From Sarcocystis neurona (Eukaryota; Apicomplexa; Conoidasida; Eucoccidiorida; Sarcocystidae): a DNA stretch of 64,000 nucleotides. The stretch spans positions 377,881 to 441,880 of the forward strand of contig KL647300.1 in assembly GCA_000727475.1 (NCBI GenBank), given 5' to 3'. Numbering within the stretch: position 1 is the first letter of the stretch; the number at the start of each line of letters is the position of its first letter. Shown here one piece after another: positions 32,820 to 46,265 of the stretch. The notes beneath the pieces were generated by a model. The model worked only from the letters and a program-made list of their open reading frames with translations, did not search any database and had not been told where the DNA came from. The translations under genes and the position numbers were made by a program.

Positions 32820-35800
32820 ACGTAGAAGACTGCTACGGAAGAAAAGAAGAAAAAATTTTTAGGGCGGAAGAGTAGAACACGTCACGCGGAAAGCAGCGGG
32901 AAGAAGGCGGCGAGAAGAGAAGCGAAAGAGAGGAAACGCAGTGTCTGCAGTTACCGCTTTCTTTCATCTACGTCGCAGTGTCTTTCCGAGAAATACGCGC
33001 AGAAATGAGGAGCATAGGAATGTATGTACGTGCTTCTGTGTGTGCGTGTCACTAGTTACGCACGTCTATACATGTAAATAGATTGAAGTGGAAGGGAGAG
33101 ACAGAGGCAGTGAAAGAGAGAGAGAGCAGGCGCTTCTTAAAGTACCTCTGGGGTCGATAGACGACACCGTATATTATCTCTCAGATATGTGTGTGTACGT
33201 CTATAGGTGCCTGTATGCTCGCAGGGGGGAGGCACGCATATATATATATATATATATATAAATGCGTGACTCTTCAGAGGTAGTGCGCACGGGTACGTGT
33301 GTCTCGTTAGTGGAGATAAAGACAAAGCGCCGCATCACTGGAGTCCTGTGCGTCTTAGGTGAAAGCGCTGCGACGTTCAACGGGCGCGTACTGTTCGCGT
33401 AGCTGCGACTCGCACGGGAAACGTACTGTTTTTCTTGGCTGCCTACACCGTTAAGGGACTCGGCCAGGACAGCGAGTTTCTGTGTGACGGTAGATACATA
33501 TATCAGATAGACACATCTGCGCGTACCTATTTTCTACGTGGTGGAACAAGGTAGAGAGATACGTACATGTGTCTATACAGACGCGTATGTATTCTGCGTA
33601 ATCTTGTGTATATGTAGACAGAAACAGATACGTTAACATAAAAGTATATATATATATATATATGTACACACGTGTATGCGCTCTGCCTAATCCTTGTGTG
33701 TATGTATAGAAAGGGATACGTACATATATCTGTGTAGATACGCATAGTTTCTGCGTAGTCCTTGTTTATATGCATACATATGTAGTGCCTTTCAAATGAT
33801 CGTCGTGTAGACATCGCCTACGTGTGTGGGTGTTTCAGTGCGGTGCTTGCAGTATACGTACGCCGCATTCCATATGAAGATTCGCGCCACTAGTCCCACC
33901 CGCAAATGCTTGTTTTTGTCTTTTCTTCCTCTCTGGCCTTCACATTTGTTATTTTTTCTGCAGCGTCCTCCTTTCTGTAGAGTGTACACAACCGGCTCTC
34001 CAGAAAGACACGCCATCATTACGTGTACATACGTGTTTATATTTACACATTAACCACTCATCACAACATATACGTGTATGTATACAAATGTGTTTGTCTT
34101 TGGACCTGTATGTCTTCTCACAGTAAATGCAAAAGTATACGCCTGTACGTGTGGACCACATACGTAGGGAGAAAGTAGGAATGGGATTTCTGCTCTCCCA
34201 TAAGTGATGCCCGGAAAAAACTGTACACAAGTCCAGCAGAAGGAGAAACGATGCTGAACAGTGGGGAGAAACGTTAGGGAAAGTGGAAAATTGTGGTAGT
34301 CGTCCACGGAAATGAGGGAAATAAAGTTGCTCGTTTATATACTGGCAAGGTGCAGTCCAAGTGATGAGGTCGCAATAAATGTAAACGACACGCGTAGGTC
34401 TGACGCGCCATGTAGACACTTGCCCAGTCATTCACACGCATCAGCGCAGCTGTGCGACTGTGTGTATATAATGCAGCTACACATTCCACGGCCCAGTTTT
34501 GGTGAGGTTTTCTGTCATACCGTTACATGGGCTACACGCGGGTAAACACTAATGTAGGAAGCACGAGAATGCCTCTCTCTTCCCCGGTCCGGGCATTTAC
34601 AAGGTTGCTACACCAGTGCATGGCAAACTTGCAGCGTTGTCAAAGCACTTGGACGCGTAGGCGGTACATAAACACCTTGTTACAACAGAGGCTGGCTTTT
34701 GCACAGCCTCCGGTCTGTCGTGTACCGCTCTCCGTTGGTGCAATAGAAGGACAGAGACACCTGCGCGTAGATCCTTTACGCAGCGTACACGGCAACTAAA
34801 CTGCATTACCACGTGGATTAGTGTACACCAGAGTTTGCTTTCTACAGAAGCAGGTGCCCCGGCTAATGTAGCAGAACAAGAGCCGAAACTCAAACCATCC
34901 TGTACGTCTGTGAAAGGGATTACTATACCCCTATAGCTGCGCAGTACATTATATATATATATATATGTTGCTGGTGCTTCTACCGCTAGTAACGGCACTG
35001 ACAATAGTAGTGGTGGTACTAGTAGGAGTAGTAGCATTAGCAGTGGTGACAGTATGCCACACTCTCAGAAGCGTCTTTGGGTGCCTTTCCGACGTGAAAT
35101 GCTTATTGTCAAACACGTCCAACACGCGTAGAGAAAGTATGCCGTATCACGTGCCCGTCATTTAGATGCTTTCGAACTGCACACATCGGTATCCGTCTTT
35201 TTTTCTGAGCTGGTATTTATTGGCAAATAGGTCCAACGCGCATAGAGGAAGAACGCCGTATCAAGTGCTCGCCATTTAGATACTTCTAGACCACACACAT
35301 CAGTATTCATCTTTCTGTCTGAGCTGGCTGCGCTCCTGCGCAGGCGCTGCCACAGAGCCGCACGGAGGTTGTCCACGCACTTGAAAGGTGCACCCATTTG
35401 ACATGTGCAGGGCTACCTCGGCACACGATGCGTCTCGGCCAAGCAACCTTAGACACCCGTTACGTCACACGCACGTAGAAGCATTCGTGTGTTCACGGGA
35501 GCTGCAAACTAAGCTGTGACACTGAGGTAGAGAATGCCCAGGTGCATATAGCTGCATTACCGTGGATCTCTACGGAAGCGTGTGCCACGTGGGTGAACCT
35601 CTAAAAAGACTGTAGTAAACAGGAGATCTGACGGATGTGCTTCTAGGTACAGTGCTTTCAAGCACTGTATCTGGACACCACTTCACAGCCTGCATAGATT
35701 TGTCTGTCTACGTGGTAGATGCACGTACGTATTTACTACGTGTGTGGACGGCGACGGTTTTGGTGGAATGCGTAGGAGCGTATCATGGGAGATGTAGCGG

Positions 35801-37545
35801 TACGTTTTTGTAGACCATGTGTGTTTGTGGGCTGCAGCCTGAGATGGCAGGATCTAATGATGTGAAGTGGATATGCGCTGTTGCCAACAGAAAACAGCAC
35901 TGTGCTTTTCTGTGGGCTGCGAATTTTAGCATAGCTCTTCCTTCGCATCCGCTCGTCCTGCCCTGTCGCATCGCCGTCAGTTTACTTCCGCCAAAACACT
36001 TCAGTCGGCGTGATTCTGTTTGACTGCGTCTCCTCCTCCAGGCGGCTGATGCCGATGCTGGCTACGTACACGACCACTCTCGTGTGCCACGCACACCTTG
36101 AGAACAGGCGTATGAGAGTTTATGTGGCGTATGCGTAGATAAGAATATCTCTCTCAACAGGCTCCTCAGAACCACGTATAAGTGACGTGTAGGATTTTGA
36201 GGGAATAGGCCACGGTGGGCTACCAGGCACACATGTCTGGATCTTTGCGCGTGCATACACACAAAGGAACGTACGAGCGGACAGGCGTACACGCAGTGTA
36301 CGGAGGCCCACAATGGCACACTTGCACCGTGACACGATATCACATCTGCTGCGCAGCCTTTTTTTTAATTCTTGCACTCTTCTTGATATTGTTCTTCTCT
36401 TTTGAAGGACGCTACCGTGAAGGGGTGTATCCGATCCGGTATCTGCGTGACGCCTTGTGACAAACGTGAGAACACACACAGTGAGGGAAACGTGCGTGAC
36501 AGTTTGAATGGACAAAGAAAACATACAGTCGCTCTTGATAAACGCATGCTTACGTGCATATACAGCGGTATGCAACTGTATAAAAAACTGGAAGAATTAT
36601 CACACTCAAAAAATACACGGGCCAGTCGCACGCGCATAATTGTCCGCTGCCATCTCTTTTCGTGCCCCGTGTCACACACGAGCGCACAAACGGTGCATTC
36701 TCTTAGGTAGCATGCTGGGAGGTTTTTGCCACCAAAGTGTCAATCCGTTCCACGACACACATATTCTAAGCCACTTTCACTCCTGCCTGCAACCTGGTAC
36801 AGACGTTAATTTCTACTGTGGATGTCCTTAGCGTCAACAGTGGCAGCAGCGATGTTGATACATGCCCACTTCAAAAACAGATGGCGTTGCGCGTTACGTG
36901 CGCACGGTCGGTATAGACGTGCATGCCGCAGTGCTTATCACAGATAGTTCTCGGTATCCTAGCAGGATTGTTCCACTGAGAAGGTGACTATCCTTGCAAG
37001 GACGGCATACACGTACTGCGGGCGGATAAGACAATTTTTGTGGCACGTGCATCTATACAACGCCACACTGCCCAGACAGCAGGAGGAGCTGCCTGGGGGC
37101 CGTGTCTATACCGATGGTACGCATGCTACCGTAATTTCATGCAGAGCCAATACCGTCCAAAGGTGTACTCGTACCACGTGTCAGCTACTTTGTCCCTAGG
37201 GTTATAGTATGCTGCAGAGGTCAGCCTGCTTGAGTACAACTGTCTACGCTACAGTGCACACCTTCAAAAAATTTCCTGGTAGAATCTGATGTACATGCCC
37301 GCTACTATTCTACAACTGAGCAACTTCCTTCAAGCTTCATCCCAACGCATGTCGCTTTATCTTAGTCACTCCCCATGTACATATGCACAGATGAAGATCA
37401 CACGTTCACACTTACTAAAACACATGCACAGCTATATTTGTGCATATGTGTCGATATATATATATGTATATATATCGAGTGCTACTGTACACACACGCAC
37501 GCACCTTAGCATCCAGACAACTCCAATGATCTGTTTATCTGAGTG
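32820..37545. other. Repeat-poor gene-free stretch
   Basis: Intermediate-GC DNA with small microsatellites (33,238-33,260; 33,643-33,664) and two degenerate tandem duplications. No frame shows a domain, and none is long enough and protein-like enough to report. Confidence 0.6.
35105..35332. repeat. Imperfect tandem duplication, 114-bp period
   Basis: Two copies begin near 35,110 and 35,222. Shared landmarks at constant offset include GTCCAAC (35,117 and 35,231), GCCGTATCA, CCATTTAGAT/TCATTTAGAT and TCTGAGCTGG. Identity looks to be roughly 80 percent by eye. Confidence 0.85.
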
Positions 37546-37550
37546 AGTGT

Positions 37551-38864
37551 CTACATGCTGGATGTGCTAAATAGTTGCTCGCCATCACCTGAGTCTGACT
37601 TGCTTACATACTGCAGCTGATGCTGTGTCTGTTGTGACTGTGTCCTTCCCTGATCTGCTGGTTGCCCTCTTGACATTTCTCGGTAATATTTTCTTCTTGT
37701 GTGTGACCCTCTATTCCCCGAGATCTCTTCTTGGATGGATGAACCTTGTTTTCTCGCATTTCTCTCGTCGCCCCTCTTGGTTTTCTTTGCACTCCACCAC
37801 CACCCACCTTCTACTGGAACTCCCCTGCTTGCGTCCACGTCCTTGCTATGCATTACAGTGGCAGGAAAGCGCAGACCGTGTTGTCTGTGCTGCGGGGGCT
37901 GCTGCTGCGCCTGCTGCAGCTTTGGTCCTCCGGCCCCAGCAAAAGGATGTTCTCCTGTCGTTGCTGCTGATCCTACTCCATCTGCTGCTGATGCTGTGGC
38001 ACCAGAACGCGAAGCATTCAGAGCAGCAGCAGGAGTAGCGCCTATGCCTGCTGTTGGAGCTGGGGCTACCCCCGCAGCTTGAATACTGCCAGCGACTCTT
38101 TTCGGCCTCTTCTTCCCTACCGGTGTCTGTACTGTTTGTGCCACAATACCTCCACTCGTCGTGTTGCCATTCTGTGCGTCCTCCCCATTCGCTTTTCGGT
38201 TTTCCCGGTGACGTGCTCGTAACTGCTGGTGAACTCGAACAACCTCTTCAAGGAAAGGTTTCGTTAATTCATAAGTGGTTAATACGTCCCTCGCAACAGC
38301 AAACAACAGGTTGTCACTCGGAGTATTTTCCACTCCTTTCAAAACGTCGTACACACCGATGCGTCTGTCATGGCTCTCTGGTATCGATAAATCCAGGGAT
38401 CGTAGCCAAGGGTCAGACCCTCCTGGTGCCTGACCGCCGAAAATTTCTCTTGCGAAGATGGCAACACCAGATACCCAGGTCAATAATGTGGTGCGTGCAA
38501 AACGGTTTATGCTCCTATTCCCTCCTAAAGCACCTGTTGCGAAGATTGCAGCGGCAAGCGCCGATAGAAAAGCCTTAGAATGTCGGATGGAATTTGTGCC
38601 TTTCCATTTCCTGGCGACACTGTCTCTGGCAATACGCAGTACCGTAGACTGCCTCAAAATAGTACAAGCCCGTCTTAAAAGCGAAGTGACGAAAATGTGA
38701 AACGCCGCGCTCATTGTCTTGTGTGCCCCCTCCTCTTCAACGATGTCAATACTCAGTGTGCGTAGGGGAAATAATGGCCGCCACTGAGGGAGAAAACCAT
38801 TATCTCTGCGAGATGGGCTAGACAGCGAGCAGACAGTTGCCTGGAAAGTAGAAACGATAGTCAT
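37551..38864 (-). CDS. Uncharacterised protein, possibly lineage-specific
   Basis: A 437-codon frame in repeat-poor DNA. The first half has normal complexity: TSLLRRACTILRQSTVLRIA, then a hydrophobic stretch (AFLSALAAAIFATGALGG), then SDPWLRSLDLSIPESHDRRI and LLFAVARDVLTTYELTKPFL, predicted mostly helical. The second half is low complexity and basic: Ala/Gly/Thr-rich, QQAQQQPPQHRQ, then Lys/Arg/Gly-rich, ending LFSTSSM. Start choices are 38,864 or the Met at 38,714 (MSAAFHIFVTSLL), where the protein-like region begins. The opposite strand has only shorter frames. I recognise no domain. The moderate hydrophobicity could mean a membrane-anchored or mitochondrial protein, but there is no clear signal peptide. 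Confidence 0.55.
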   Translation of the reverse strand: MTIVSTFQATVCSLSSPSRRDNGFLPQWRPLFPLRTLSIDIVEEEGAHKTMSAAFHIFVTSLLRRACTILRQSTVLRIARDSVARKWKGTNSIRHSKAFLSALAAAIFATGALGGNRSINRFARTTLLTWVSGVAIFAREIFGGQAPGGSDPWLRSLDLSIPESHDRRIGVYDVLKGVENTPSDNLLFAVARDVLTTYELTKPFLEEVVRVHQQLRARHRENRKANGEDAQNGNTTSGGIVAQTVQTPVGKKRPKRVAGSIQAAGVAPAPTAGIGATPAAALNASRSGATASAADGVGSAATTGEHPFAGAGGPKLQQAQQQPPQHRQHGLRFPATVMHSKDVDASRGVPVEGGWWWSAKKTKRGDERNARKQGSSIQEEISGNRGSHTRRKYYREMSRGQPADQGRTQSQQTQHQLQYVSKSDSGDGEQLFSTSSM

Positions 38865-38869
38865 TGTGT

Positions 38870-41800
38870 CTGGGTTCCTGCATATCTAGAGATTTGTCAT
38901 TATTTGTAGTGGACTGCTAGATACGTATGGAGCCCGTGCTCCAGGTCAAAGAGTGCTCCACAACAAAGCCGACTGTAACGACAATCATCCGGTTGCGAAT
39001 GTATCTTTTGGAAGACGTCGACGTACAGTTAGAGGGGGCAAAAAAAAGCCGCAGAAGGAACCGCTTAGTAGGGACAGACGGTGAAGAAGTGTGCAGCTGG
39101 ACATTTGCTGTCATGAAGTTTTCCGCTTACGAATCCTCCGAATGCGCTGCGTACATCGCTTACTGCTAGACAAGGTACTGCATCCTGGTGACAAGTGCTG
39201 ATCTTTTTCATGGGTCAACTCTAGCGCAAGTAGTGCTGCAATTAACACGTAGGTACGGCAGAGAGGAGATAATCCTCTGTTGCAACAGCATTGGAGCTGT
39301 TAGGATGTATACATACGTTGTGAGAGTGAAAATTTCGGGTCACCCACTAGTCAGCAGACAGCCACAAAACCAGTCAACGATGTTGACAAGGACGTGGGTG
39401 AGTCTAGCGACGGTACGCGGAAGTCGCAGAAAAAGATGTTGTCACAGAGGCCCACTCAGGTCAACTGGTACACCTAGATTGGTAAGAGCGTGACAGAGGT
39501 AGTCCGAGAATGTAGACTGGTGGATGAAGCAGAGTTTATTACATTTATATTTGGTGTCGTATTCGTAGCATAGGCAAGTCAACTAACACTGGCACCCCTG
39601 CTTATAAGCTTTCTTCTGCTTGTGGCGACCCATTTCACAGTAGTGTGCAGCTCATCACAATTCAAAGACAGTCAAAGAGCCTGAACGGGAATTCTGCGTA
39701 GTTCTCACATCTCTCCATCTCTTGCATTAGATGAGCTATGTGTCGGTCGATTGCTTCGAGAGGTTAGGAGATATTTGTCTGCCAAGAACGGACAGTGTTT
39801 TTTTTTTTCGTCAGTATCAAAGAGGGGATGTTTCGCTGCGGCAGTTTCCACCACGGAGTCGTGGCTGGTGGGCAGTTGGAGAGGGGAGGGCCGACCAGTC
39901 AAAAAAAGCCAGGTGGCGCGACGATATAAACGAATGAACGGAAGACAAAATACGAACCCGGCACGGACCACATTGCGAGAATGTCAGGACAAGCTTTTCA
40001 GTGTACAATATATGAATCGAAGGCAAGCCTGGGCACGCTGCTTGCCCATTCTTGAAGAACAGCATCATAGACTCTCCTGTTGGAATCGTGGTGCTCTCAT
40101 ACAGAATGGGGGCCTGCGGCCGCGGCATAATTAATTACAAAGAAGAACAGTCACAAATGTAAGGGAGTTTTGACCGATCTTGTATTTGCACACGTTCAAG
40201 GGAAGGTGGAAATGATCCGTCCAGCAACGACGAAACGTTCTGTTTCATACGTGGAATAATACCAGGAAGGTTCTACGCAAATAATTTCTGCATACACACT
40301 TGTAACCGGAAGTGCATTTGCAAAGAATGTTTCGGGGCAGAGGGAGGCTGCACACGGCGAACCCTTTTTGCAGCGCGCGTGCAGGTGCTGCAAATGTCAC
40401 GCTCCAGCACATTTTCCTAAAAAGGCAGGCAGTTGTGAGCAAAAGCAATTCCGAGCTCAAACAAATTTCGCGCCGTTAGTCTCTCGCGACTTAAAAAGTT
40501 TCAAACACGCGGTGATGAAGTCCTGTGACGTATGAACACCGCAAGTTACTCGTTAACGCCCAGCTTCGTAATGTTTGAAATAGTCGTCAAGATCACTCAA
40601 TATTGCTCGAACTGTGCAACGTTTACCGCAGAAAACAAGGAGGTATTCCCAGGGCGTATCTCCCTGTGCTATAAACGTTGGTTTATTTCAATCCTTGCAG
40701 TGTGTGGCACATGGTTGCTCCACCAAGAAACACCCAAAACAACATTCACACACTGCATGTATCATCAAAGTATTGATAAGCTACAAAAATGAACATTTTC
40801 TGTAGTAGAAGGCAGTAGAACAAAAGTCGACGCTTGTTTAGAAAAGTTAAGTGATAACGACAGCAAAATCTTTGCTACCGAGGCGCCCCCCGTACAAATT
40901 CTTTCAGTGACACCTTATTCCACCCTGCCAAATCTGGCACTCTGTGAAGCTGGCACTGAAAGGCAACTTGTGGACGAGGAAAAGAAAAAAACATGGGACT
41001 GAAAGTGAACATTACCACTGTGGAAACACGTGGCAAGGTTTAGGGGCGGTGTGTTCAGCCCTTTTTACTGCATGTGCTCTCCAGAAAGTAGAATAGGCGG
41101 AGGGAGGGGGCAAGGCGGTTCACCACAGCTGGTGTTACAACGGCTGCAATAAAATATTCGAATCCTCGCTGCATCTGTTGTAACCCAACTTCTGCTACGC
41201 CGCACCAGAACCGCGGCGCCCCGAGACAACTCTCTAATTGCCAAGTCGTCATTGACACGGAGGTCGCTTCACAGGGAAAAAGTGCCTGAAGTTTTGTACA
41301 GTGAAAAGTTAAAAAGTCTCCTGGCAGGATTTCTTACGGATGGCTGAAAGCAGGTCTGGAAAAGCGTGGGAACCCATTGAGCTTTTCACAAAAATAGCTC
41401 CCAGTGTGCTGCCTTGTGAGTACTCCCGTATGCTGCTGCAGTGGATCATTTCATATAGTGCCGCTGTTGCAAACAAAGGGAAAGAAGAACAGTTCAGTTG
41501 AACCGCTACGACGGCTGGCGAAACGGAAGTCTCGGCTGATTCGAAGATTACTGCGGAATAGGAACTGCGCCCAGTGATCAAAGCCGCCAATAATTAGTCT
41601 GCACATACAGTGTTGTACACTAGAAATCGTCTGCAGATACAAAGAAGGGACATTTCTTGTGTGCAGAGGCGGCCTAGCAAGCTTCCTGCTGGTATGCATG
41701 TTACCACCGAACTGGAGATGTCTGCTAACGACTGCTTGTCAGAGGCATACAGGTACAGACGTGCTGAAGAAAACGGAGAGGACCGCTTTTAGAGAGACTG

Positions 41801-44800
41801 TCGCATAGCAAATGATGTCTGCACGTACTAGGTAACTTGAAGAGAGAAAAGTTTCCTGGCAGAGGAGGATAGGGAGATTCGTTTCTGATGGAGTGATTGA
41901 CAAAAGCATGGTATGGTCGGTGATACAGGGGCTGCTGAAGGGACTCAAAGACGTATGACAGTATCGGCGCCGAAGAGAAAAAGATGTCCGTAGTTGCAGA
42001 GAATATTACACAGCAGGAAACGTCTGCGTGTACAGGCATTTTTAGAAAAATACCAGTTTTTTTCATAGAGTCGTGGCTACAGAGGAACTCTGCCAACACA
42101 GAGATTAATACACAAAAGTTCCTCTAAGACTGTGATGACACAAAATAGGCATTCGACGAGCGCTCTCATACAAGCAGTATACGACGAAGTCAATTATTTG
42201 AATTTGAAAGCAAAGCAGCTTATGAGCCCCTTGAGGCAGCAGTTGTAACAATGGTTAATACTGTCCGCTCAAAGGGGTAGAACAGAAAAGGCAAGGAGAC
42301 ATTATAAATCAGTACAAGACACCTACATTACAACAGTCTAAGCAGATCACAAGATTTCGCTTCCTCTCCGAGTCCCTCATTCCAGCAGCAGTACGCTAGA
42401 CGACCTTACCGGCATCACCGTATGCAGCGGCGGCTAACTTGAGAGCACACACTTGTTGAGAGGGCAGCTCGGCTCGATCGAAGCAGCGGCACGAAAGACT
42501 AGACTTGCACCAGCAAGCACTACAGTAGCGCAGCAATAGCATGCAGCGAAGTAGCAAGAGCAGCAGGTCGCACTGTCCAAGCAATAATAGCATGCCGTGA
42601 AGTGGAAATGCAGCAGCAAACCAATATGAACAGTTGCAGCAAACTCTATAGTGGGAGTAGCGCATCCTAACGCTGTTTCCTTGCTATACCGATACACATG
42701 TGTACACGCACACATATCTGCAGACAAACGCATATGTGCGTATATATACAAGAAAGCATGCGACGGATTCGTCGCCGTACAGCCACACATGGCCTGAAAC
42801 AAAGAGCTCCAGTTCATCCGATTATATTTTCCGGAGATAGTAAGTGATACTGGGCGACTGCGTGAGGAACCACACGAGACACTAGCACCTGTCGAGCACG
42901 CCCACGTGCTTCCTTTCCATATTTCAACACACGAACACAGAATATACGCACAGGCTATACACTTGTACACGTATATGTAGGCGGACACACTTTTACGCAA
43001 TAGATGTATGTCTAAGCACGCACGTCTGCATATATCTGGATCTCTTTCGTTCTCTCTTTGTCTCTCTCTCTATATATATATATTTATATGGAACGTGTAC
43101 AGATGTACGCAACTAAGTTGAACATACGCGCTGCTCAGGGAGAGATCTCAAGCACACGAACAAGCTCCAGTGCGTACGTGTACACATGTGACACATTTAT
43201 TGAGCAGAAGATGAAAAGAGAAAGAGACTGCAGCAGGTTAAATGTGTAAGGCATTCCATCTTCCCAGGTAAAGAGAGGAAACCGATCAGATATCTACATG
43301 TGTGTGCATAGAGGAAGACAGCAAACGTACACACGAAAAAGTCACGTAACCTGTACATACGTAAGGATGGAGAATTCACACGCAGAAGCGACAGTCTATT
43401 TGAATACATGTGTACAGAAACATATACGTGTTTACATAGAAGTGCAAACATCAGTATCTATCTATACGCGGGGATTTATACACAAAAGGAAAAATAAAAT
43501 AAGCTATATGTATATCCACACATTATATATGTGTACAGAAACACATACAGGTACACATACACCTACACACATATCAATATTTATTTATACGTAGAGATTT
43601 ATAGACAGATGGGAAGAGAAAATAAGGAGGGAATATCACGTGTATGTGTATGCAGAGATACTCTGCGTACAGGAATTTTAAATGGGCGTAATTTCTACAA
43701 TGCCCATTTTTGCGTGTGCTTTCTTTACACGTATTTCGCCAGTTCATATACATACATATGATTTTTAATACAGTGTGTCCATGCCTGCTTACATGTAGAC
43801 ATGTGTGGATTCGCAGAAGGGGCGAATACACCTACGCACACAAGTAGACAGGGTGCGTGCTTACATGTGGACGTAGCGAGAAACTCACCAGTGCGTGTGC
43901 CCTTGTTATGCGTACACATATATTCACATATATGAAAAGGAAGAGAAAGAAGGAGAGCTCGGAAGCACTGACGAAGGCATCGTCTGCATACACAGAGAAA
44001 AAGCACACGTAGGGAGAGAAAGAGGAACAATGACAGTGAAAAGAGAATGCGTACGAGGAGCCGGAGATGGAGAGAGAAGATAAACGGATACGTGAATCCT
44101 TATAATAAATGTGAGTGTATGCATGCGAAAAGCGTAAGTGCCCACAGAAGTGTGTAGCCACGCCGCACTTATATATATATATACATATATATATATACAT
44201 ACACATATACGTACGTATACCTTTCTGCTTCTATGTGGTTCTGTGCAGACACTTGAACAGCTGCCCGGTATATTGCTGTGTGAAGCACGAAGACTTTGCA
44301 AGCTCCACTGCGCTGCCGCTACGTGTACATATCAGCAGAGGTAAAAAAAAGACAATCCCAACACGTTCTCCTTCCTGTCATCGACTTCTGAGTCGCAGCG
44401 GTAGAGCGTGTAGTGCCACTTTAAGTTGCGCAGCCGTCTGACGCGCATAGACACGCTCACGCGTCCTCCTCGTCTCTCTCCTTTCTCTGGTGTCTCTCTG
44501 TATACATATATATCTGATGCAGTTCGTGTTAGCCGTGCGATTGGCTCGGCGCCTGTGGTGTTCTTCAGGTCCCCCGAAGGAAGAAACGCACATGAGGAAT
44601 CGAAAAAGGAAGACAACTTTGTATCGCGTTGTGGAAAGGGTACGTCCGCGAGGGTCCCTCTCTGCTTCCGCTGAAAAAGAGAGCAAAGCTCTCCGAACAG
44701 GTGCACCTGCGACTACCGGCGAGTTTATTACTCAAATCAACACGACTCCAGAGTTTTCTCTGAACGGTAGTGGCAGTACGTGGGCAATAAAATACGGAGA

Positions 44801-46260
44801 AATACTGTGTCCTATTGCGAATTCTCCACTTAGGAGAACACATGCGCGACGGATGTGAAAATGTCAGCAACGCATCCATCGATTCAAAGAATGGAAAGAA
44901 GAGAGCGGCATTCCAAACCCCAACTCTCGGCGCAAGTCTTTCCAGGTCGTGCTTTCTTCTGTCCTCTCTAAAAAAATCACTGAGATGCAGAACAAGCGAA
45001 ACCTCTGCTCTTCGCTGCCCACTGCGAGGTCACTAGAGTACAGCTCAAATCACTATCCTCACAACATACTACTCATTCTAGCCGACGGCAGCACGTGCTT
45101 TATCACTTCTCCTTGTCCTCCTCTTCTTCCTGCTTTACCCCTTCCTATGCACCGTGTTATCACCTTCCGCTGCTGTGCGGAAAATGAGTGAAGCTCTCAC
45201 TTTTCGACGTCAGTGTCATTATCGTAAATTCCTCTTTCTCACGTAAATACACCGCTAGTCGCCCTTGGGTATGTCCCTGTGTGTATACATACTAGTGAAA
45301 ATAGACTACCGTGCATACACGTGTAGGCTGTTTTGACTCCAGCATGTTCGTACACACACACACACACATACACCTTCGCACACAGAGGCGAAAACAAACA
45401 ATGACAGATTATATGTATACGCATACGTTCACCTTTTTACATCTACGCTTGTGTATAGGCACACGCGTACCAACTGAAACCCTTTATATATATACAAGGA
45501 TATATACATATATGTATGTAGATATAGGCACACATGCATTGTATATGCGAGAGACGGTTCTTTTTCCCTTCCTTCTCCATTTTGGTCGTGCTCCTGTTTT
45601 CGCACGAGTCTGCAGCAGTCTTCTTCGACTTTTTGCCCCTTCTCTTCAACCGTTTCCGTCCTTTGCTGCCTTTTCCACTGGGTTGCATCCACTCTCTTTC
45701 GCTTTCTTCGACTTCTCTACGCGCGCCAAGTCGTCCTGGACGCTTTCCGCCGCACGTCCAGGGACCATACAGACAGAAGGAAGTACCACTTTTCTGCTGG
45801 GTTCTCCCTTCTGATTCGAAATCCTGCCTTTCTCTCTTCTGCGCTGTCCTACATGAAAGAGTGCAGGTCTTTCCTGTGGTTCCGCAACTTCTGTCAGATA
45901 TGCTTCTTCCTGCTCCGCGTGATAATAATAATCTTCAGCTTGCCAGTCCTCTTCTCAATTCCTTCTATCCAGTTTTTCTTTGACTTGGTCGCTTTCCCTT
46001 CTCTACCCTGCAGTTCTCTGACACACACACACACAGCCGTGCACACCGATGCCTCCTCCGTCCGGACCTCTTCATGGATTTACTTTTTCCACTTTCTTCC
46101 GTATCGACCTGCCCGCCGCTTCGGTCTCTATGTGTCACACGCGTACTGTTGTACAGACGTGTATCGCTTCCACGGACGGAAAGTGGAACAAATTGTTGCG
46201 GACTCCTCTCCCCAATCTTGTACTTTCCCCTCCTCTGTTTTTGCATCAGAACACTTCGTA
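38870..46260. other. Repeat-poor gene-free stretch
   Basis: Long unique sequence with normal base composition and only local microsatellite (43,070-43,090; 44,168-44,215). I examined frames such as 38,927-39,169, 39,751-40,134, 44,490-44,858 and 45,311-45,983. None has a domain, splice context or convincing protein composition, so I call no gene. Confidence 0.5.
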
Positions 46261-46265
46261 GCGCT

